Shown in pieces: positions 57,864 through 64,000 of a stretch of DNA of 64,000 nt (position 1 is the first letter of the stretch; every line of letters begins with the position of its first letter). The translations under genes were made by a program, and so were the position numbers. The stretch is taken from NCBI GenBank assembly GCA_028023455.1, contig JAQFVV010000036.1:3564452-3628451 (forward strand), given 5' to 3'. This stretch comes from Epiperipatus broadwayi. Lineage: Eukaryota; Onychophora; Udeonychophora; Euonychophora; Peripatidae. The notes below the pieces were generated by a model. That model saw only the letters and a program-made list of their open reading frames with translations. It had not been told where the DNA came from and searched no databases.

Positions 57864-58985
57864 CTGACATTATTAAACTATTTAAAATCCATAATAAAAA
57901 TGAATACCAAAAAAAAAAACTCATTAAGCATAAACTATTATTTCATGTAAGCATGCAATTTTTTATGACTATCGTGAATCATATTTTAATTACATGACCT
58001 ATTTTCATTTTTTCTAAAACTCAAAAATAAAATTATAATATGAAATGTAATATTGATAAATGTATTTGGAAAATTAAAAAGAATAACCTATTTGTTTAAA
58101 AAAGCATTACTTTAATTACAATGCAAGTAATTTAAACAAAAGACTTACATTAATATATATGAGAAGTTGCAAAAAAGAATTCTGCCCTGTAATTGGCTAT
58201 TTAAATGGCAGACTGTTTGACCTTTGACCTTAAATAATATTTATACTGAAATTTGCTAATATTTAACATTTTTACATATTTATTTTAGTATGAAATAAAT
58301 ATTAAACACAAGTTTCAGATAATAAATTGATATTAGTGTTCTAGGAGTAAATTATATAAATTATTCACAAATAAATTAGAAAAACTTTTCTCCACAACGG
58401 TTTTTATAATGGATGGACAATATTATTTTAGCTCAATTTACTTACTGTCCACAATTTTCAATTTGCATCTGACTTCTCTGTTATTATACATTTAAAAACA
58501 AAATTGTTAGGGATTATTACATATATTGTACCAGATAAAAAATATGATAATTAAAGATTGTAAATTTATCTAGCTAAACATTGGTATACCATTATATGCT
58601 GAATATGAAAATATGAGCTAAGTAATTTATAATCAGTATGTCTAATTGGTAATTCATCATGTGATAGATAGAGAAACTATGACAAGTTATACATTGATGC
58701 ATAATATATAAATAATGAAATCATGCTAACAACTTCTTAAGAATTCTAAAAAAAAAAATTACTTCATTCAACACAATATAATAATTATATCACTGCTAGA
58801 ACCAATCACTGGCACTGATTAGCATAGCTTAGTTATTCAAAATATGATCTCAGTAGAGTAAGTGGAGAACAGGAAAGTCTTTTGTGTTTCAAATAATCCA
58901 TAATCACATATATAGATATAATATATGTATAAACCCAGAGGGACAAAAGATTAAAGATGAATGTAACTAACTACTATAATTAGAA
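57864..58985. other. Non-coding stretch
   Basis: A/T-rich, nothing recognisable. Confidence 0.5.
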
Positions 58986-60837
58986 CCCCTTGAGACCGAA
59001 AACCGCTTTTTTCCGCATTAAAAAAAGTTTGCAATTTCGACCGCAATAGCGTGCAAACCGTATACGTCACAGTTACGCTTTTTTTTCTTTCTCTCCGCCA
59101 TTTTTCTATCTTTTTGTACGTCTAAAATTTTTTTCTGTGCGATGAAAATTAGATTTTTTATAGCAATTTTTGTAAAGTACATTATTAAAATTTTGTAAAT
59201 TTTTTTTATCTTTCTAGATTTTATCAACAGATAAAAAAAATATATGGAGAAAACAATTATTTTCGCCACTAAACATAATTATGATTCTAACGAACTTTTC
59301 TGTTGATGTGTTTGATTTTGAGGTTTCGTATTCCCCATTACCCGTAAGTATTCAACATTCATCATCTCCCACTGATATATAATAATTGCTTGTAATTCCT
59401 TTGGGTTATTTATTTTATTTTATTTACTGTTTTTATACATTTCATTGTAGATAAGTTTTTATTCATTTTATAGCATACTTTGCTATTATGGTTTGCTATG
59501 TAATAATGCATAATTTAGCTCACCCTTACCCTCATGATATTCCAATAATATAGTAATTATTTTTTACATGCATAACTTAGAATTTACTACGTTTTTATTC
59601 ATTTCATTGTAGATAACTTTTTATTCATTTTATAGCATACTTTGCAGATAAGTTTTTATTCATTTTATAGCATACTTTGCTATTATGGTTTGCTATGTAA
59701 TAATGCATAATTTAGCTCACCCTTACCCTCATGATATTCCAATAATGTAGTAATTATTTTTTACATGCATAACTTAGAATTTACTACATTTTTATTCGTT
59801 TCATTATAGATAACTTTTTATTCATTTGATAGCATACTTTGCTATTATGGTTTCCTATGTAATAATGCATAATTTAGCTCACCCTTACCCTCATGATATT
59901 CCAATAATGTAGTAATTATTTTTTACATGCATAACTTAGAATTTACTACATTTTTATTCGTTTCATTATAGATAACTTTTTATTCATTTGATAGCATACT
60001 TTGCTATTATGGTTTCCTATGTAATAATGCATAATTTAGCTCACCCTTACCCTCATGATATTCCAATAATGTAGTAATTATTTTTTACATGCATAACTTA
60101 GAATTTACTACGTTTTTATTCATTTCATTGTAGATAACTTTTTATTCATTTTATAGCATACTTTGCAGATAACTTTTTATTCATTTTATAGCATACTTTG
60201 CTATCATGGTTTCCTATGTAATAATGCATAATTTAGCCCATGATTTTTCAATAATATAGTAATTATTTTTTATCCCCATAACTTACACTTTACTAAAGTT
60301 ATTACTGTTATTTTTTTTTTGATCCACACTAAAACCTTGCATTTCTAATCCACACAAAACCTTGCATTTCTAATAGATATCCCGCATAGAGGGCCTAGAA
60401 AAACAACTGCTTGCAAAAATAGAACATACAGGGTGTCAAGCAGAAAAACGAAATTGAAATGGTCACCTTTTGCCACATTACACCAACAATCTGTAACTCA
60501 GGTAGGTCATGTTATATATTATTTTTTTCTGCATTTTATGACGAATGTGATGAAGCTGTCTATGAAATTGTCATTTTAGGCTATACCTTTCAAAATTGAG
60601 AGTTTGTGAACCAATGTAAAAATAAAGATTTTAAAAATGTGAAAAATATCATTTTTTTTAATTATTTTTTGTGGTAATGACTACTTTATCAGCTTTATAA
60701 CATTCTTTCATATTTGCACTTTATAAAAATGTATATATATATATTTATTTATTGTAATAAATTAGACATTTTATTTAAAATTGTAGGTCCTGTAATTTTT
60801 TTTGGGAATTGAAAATGGCCGTTCAGGTCTCTATGGG
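58986..60837. mobile_element. piggyBac-like non-autonomous element carrying a satellite
   Basis: The left end is CCCCTTGAGACCGAAAACCG; the right end, read inward, is CCCATAGAGACCTGAACGGC, preceded by TTAA (60838-60841). TTAA targets and CCC-T-x-GAGACC-type ends are characteristic of piggyBac. The left flank is AGAA rather than TTAA, so one mutation or a wrong boundary must be assumed. No transposase frame. The middle is a tandem array (next entry). Confidence 0.45.
59412..60290. repeat. 162-bp tandem repeat, five copies with a 35-bp sub-duplication
   Basis: CTATTATGGTTTGCTATGTA recurs at about 59483, 59680, 59842, 60004 and 60201. Two intervals are 162 bp. The two outer intervals are 197 bp because the segment TTTTATTCATTTTATAGCAT...GCAGATAA is doubled. 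Copies are nearly identical (a few substitutions), so expansion is recent. Confidence 0.9.
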
Positions 60838-60841
60838 TTAA

Positions 60842-61535
60842 AAAGCACTTTAATAAACTAACAAATAAAAAAATTGCAAAAAAATTCAATATCCATATGC
60901 AAATGCATAAATCACCCATATATAGTATGTACATCATACATATATTTCTAGATGAATTTATTCATTTAACTACCTTTAATTTTATATAAATCCATAAAAT
61001 AAGATAATAAAAATAGCTTCTTCAAATATGTACACGGAAATTGCACAAAAAATTTTTATTCATTGTGTATAATAAATTAATTAAATGTATTCTTAATGTA
61101 AAGAGGGGGGGGTAATAAAAAAATTATAACAAAAGGTTTACAAATTTTTTCATCTATTATTAAATTAATGCTAACATATTATAAATATTTTAATTAACAA
61201 TAATTATTAAATACTTTATAAAGAAAATCAAGTTATTATCAATGCTTCACTCTTCAGTTACCTTTTGTATTTCTTTTAATGTCATATTTTCATCACAAAA
61301 ACTATAATTTTAAGCAATACATTTTTGATATTATTCAATGTCATCTTCCTCTTTGCAAGTTAAATGTTTCAAGTCTTGGGCATTCTTATTCTAGGTGTTA
61401 ATTTTACTCATAGGAATAACTTTGACAACTTTAATTTCTTCATGTCATTACTTTTACATGAATAAGTTAATACTGAATTTCTGCTTATCCACAGCTCTAT
61501 CATTTATTCATGAACCCATTGCATCATGTAGAAAA
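60842..61535. other. Non-coding stretch
   Basis: G-run at 61106-61113; no gene seen. Confidence 0.5.
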
Positions 61536-61666
61536 GACAGTAAGCAAATTGTATTAATATCCATCATCAGATATTACATTCTCAGATATAGATTACAAAA
61601 CGACAGTAAGCAAATTGTATTAATATCCATCATCAGATATTACATTCTCAGATATAGATTACAAAT
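61536..61666. repeat. 66-bp perfect tandem duplication
   Basis: GACAGTAAGCAAATTGTATT...GATATAGATTACAAA occurs twice without visible change; 66 is a multiple of three, so the 153-codon ORF here (61395-61856) stays open across it. That ORF has no recognisable domain. Confidence 0.9.
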
Positions 61667-62399
61667 AAGATTAACATTTAGCAAATATCTTTATTATGTG
61701 ATGAGTAATTTTGTGATAGTGGTAACTAAAATGATAATAGATACTTACATTTCTCAATATTTGTTTGACCTCATTCCACTGTTCAACTTGATATCTTTTT
61801 CGTTCTTGTGGTCACATCTGCTAACTTTCTGGAAATTCATATATTTGACATCATAACACATTTGGTTCCCCTTCTTGATAAAGAACTGGAAATTCACTTC
61901 ATGTCACTAATTGGCAACTAACTGAATAAACCAGTGACCAAACTGACGGATACCTCAATTAAGTATAGTATTGTTTTAGGTATTTACATACCTACTGTCC
62001 TCCCATGCAACAATCTGTGTAGTCTTGAATCAATGCTATGTTGACTTGTTTACCAATAATGCGTCTTATTTTTTTGGTCAGCCTTTCTCAAGGATAAAAA
62101 ATAATAATTTAACTTAAAATTAATTTGTTCAAATAGTATCCTTCTATTTGTATGTAAATACATTCATATTTTTGTTTCATAATACATATGAAGGAATAGT
62201 ATAGAGATAATTATTAGATAATTACTGTTAAAATATTGAGTAAAACTAATTACAATATTAATATTTGAAACTTTTAATTAATCTGAAATTTAACTGAATG
62301 GTTTCCAATAATTCCAGTGTAAACAACATTTTGCTAAAAAATTTGCAAAGAAACTGACAAAAATTGTGCATGTTTAAAAAATAAAAAAACTTTAAAAAT
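61667..62399. other. Non-coding stretch
   Basis: No recognisable feature. Confidence 0.45.
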
Positions 62400-63056
62400 A
62401 AGGGATAATGTTCAAATTGAGCTGAACATGTAAGCATATCTCAAAAACAAAGAAAAATAGGCAACAATATACATTGAGCAGAAGTAAATACATTTTAGAA
62501 GCAATGAATAGATGGATAGCAATATGAGTTGAGTTAAAAATATGACCCCATCTGCAAAATATAGATTGAATGGATAGCAGTATGAGTTGGGCAGTATGAA
62601 TATATCCCAGAAACAAAGAATAAATGGATAACAGTACTAAATGAAGTGAACTCATGGAAACATCTTAGAAAGAAAAAAATGAATGAATAACATTAGAAGT
62701 TAAGGTAAACATATAGAACATCTCAGAAAGAAAAAATGATTGGGTAATAATATGACCTGAATATATGGATGCATCTCAATAAAAAAAAGAATAGATAATA
62801 GAGCAAGTTGAGCTGAACATAAAAACACAGTTCAGAATCAAAAAATAAACAATAGTACAAGTGAGCTGAACATAAATATATATCTTAGACAAAAAGAATA
62901 AATGGATAACAATAAAGTTGAGCTTAACGTGGTCATATCTTAAAAACAAAGAATAAATTTGATAACACTTTCAAGTTGAATGGACAAAGAAATAAAAATA
63001 AATGCAGAACAACATGAGTTGAATATGCACACATCTTAGAAATAATAAATAAATGG
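62400..63056. repeat. Degenerate ~60-bp tandem repeats
   Basis: About ten diverged units built on TGAGCTGAACAT, CATATCTCAGAAACAAAGAA and TAAATGGATAACAATA. Unit length varies from about 55 to 65 bp. Confidence 0.8.
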
Positions 63057-64000
63057 TTGTTTTACAATAGCGTGTTGAAACCGCTGGAGGGCGTTATTTC
63101 TATGCTAGTGCACAGAAATATACTGTTTAGGTGGCCGCCTCTGCCGCTATCGAACATTCTATTTCTAATGTGTAAGCCTAGAAATAGTCCATTGATACGG
63201 GGGAGGGTACTGGCTGACTGTGTATTATTTCTATGCTAATGCACAGAAACGTGAAACATTTAGCCAATCTTGCTGCAGAAGCTATCATGTCAGCTTACAG
63301 CTCAGATTCGGGCTAAGCATTTTGGAGTAGCGATCATATTTCACTTTTGTTTACAGTATTGTCTGAGGGTGGCTGGAATTACGATTGTTGGAACTATTTT
63401 AATATTCATTAAGACCACTTTCCCCTCTATCTCGCATGTTTTAGGAAGGTCTACTAACAATTATCAGCAGAATCTCATGCTTCCCTAGCCCCCATTTCCT
63501 GCTGAAAAAATGGGCCAAGTGTAGTTAAAAGCGCGTTTGCCATCAAATCACGCTCTAAGTCACGTTTTGTGCGACAACAACTGCGAGCTGATTAATCAAA
63601 TAGCTGAAAAAATAGGACAACTTGTTTTGCCGAATGTCAAAGAAAGAAAGAACAAGGATTTTTCTCTGACTGGTTTATCAAATAAAACACCTTGAAGCTG
63701 CATGCCTGCTGTGTTTTTTTTTTTTTTGCCTGAAGAGCCCAAAAAGTTGCTTTTAATTGCCGTATAGATTGATGTTTTTTTAGGGGGAATTACCGTCAAA
63801 ACTTGGTCAATCTTCAAGTTGTTGGCGTTCCATTCCGTTAGCAATTGCAAACACCCTTCCCCCCTCTCTCCCAAAGTTGGACTTTGGCTTGTAAATGTTA
63901 CCATTAAACGGACAATAGATTTATTTATCAAAATAAAAACAAAACAAACCGAATAAAAAAAGAAGTAGTTGAATCGGCTGATTTTTTTGTTTGTCGTACA
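63057..64000. other. Less A/T-biased right end, unassigned
   Basis: TTATTTCTATGCTA-(A/G)-TGCACAGAAA occurs at about 63099 and 63226. Base composition rises abruptly in G/C relative to the left side, and three short ORFs (63057-63239, 63270-63488 plus; 63596-63931 minus) lie here without recognisable domains. It could be the start of another element or a gene-proximal region. Confidence 0.35.

Noticed and set aside
61395-61856. 153-codon ORF with hydrophobic segments as a membrane protein gene
   Set aside because: It contains a perfect 66-bp duplication that stays in frame only because 66 divides by three; no start context, domain or splice sites, and hydrophobic residues are expected from T-rich sequence.
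1-64000. Prokaryotic features (operons, Shine-Dalgarno sites, CRISPR arrays, IS elements)
   Set aside because: No dense ORFs, no direct-repeat/spacer array and all mobile elements are of animal types; the tandem arrays at 46.2, 59.4 and 62.4 kb have no unique spacers.

Overview
This window is AT-rich nuclear DNA from an animal, very probably an invertebrate. The signs are long low-complexity A/T stretches, TA and ATT microsatellites, a spliced exon with GT/AG signals, and a dense layer of metazoan-type transposable elements (Ty3/gypsy, RTE-type and other LINEs, Penelope-like, hAT, possibly piggyBac, tRNA-derived elements, foldback MITEs). The species cannot be fixed from the sequence. There are no operons, rRNA genes or CRISPR arrays, and almost all recognisable coding sequence is broken transposon sequence. 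The only well-supported host coding piece is one 47-codon exon on the minus strand (17170-17310) with a clean acceptor and donor, resembling the N-terminal helical part of malonyl-CoA decarboxylase. A second, unrecognised exon-like ORF lies at 2386-2682.

Layout. 1-1545: frameshifted gag of an LTR retrotransposon running off the left edge. 4441-6400: a 2-kb palindrome of about 418-bp units, each able to fold as a type I hammerhead ribozyme (HHR). 8.2-8.6 and 16.3-16.6 kb: GGTA-type minisatellites. 9.6-10.2 kb: 3' end of a LINE with a zinc-finger (zf-RVT) motif. 12.04-12.77 kb: a tandem element of a second HHR family. 11.2, 13.1, 57.5 and 57.8 kb: short tRNA-Gly-derived elements. 15.0-16.1 kb: a MITE. 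20.3-21.7 kb: an RTE-type LINE endonuclease, with 3' fragments of the same kind of element at 23.6, 34.7 and 45.0 kb. 23.0 kb: a solitary HHR element with every core nucleotide conserved. 25.8-26.3 kb: RT remnant of another LINE. 36.5-37.3 kb: C-terminus of a Penelope-like element. 37.65-43.29 kb: a Ty3/gypsy element with both LTRs, each interrupted by a younger insertion. 43.5-47.7 kb: foldback MITEs. 49.1-50.2 kb: decayed copy of a repetitive invertebrate protein family. 51.0-53.2 kb: ZBED5/SCAND3-like hAT transposase pseudogene. 55.1-56.5 kb: three more copies of the second HHR family, one split by a deleted hAT element. 59.0-60.8 kb: a piggyBac-like non-autonomous element carrying a 162-bp satellite. 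61.5-63.1 kb: local tandem duplications.

Most notable: at least two unrelated repeat families carry hammerhead-type self-cleaving RNA folds. One sits in a near-identical inverted-tandem array with 15-bp flanking direct repeats; the other occurs in 9-11-bp target-site duplications. This is the architecture expected of retrozyme-like non-autonomous retroelements, which are thought to move as small circular RNAs. A Penelope-like remnant, a class known to carry hammerheads, lies in the same window, but no sequence link between it and the HHR elements is visible. Catalytic activity is not proven: most copies carry a core substitution. The other recurring theme is nesting of elements with 8-15-bp target-site duplications, which gives a relative order of insertions.
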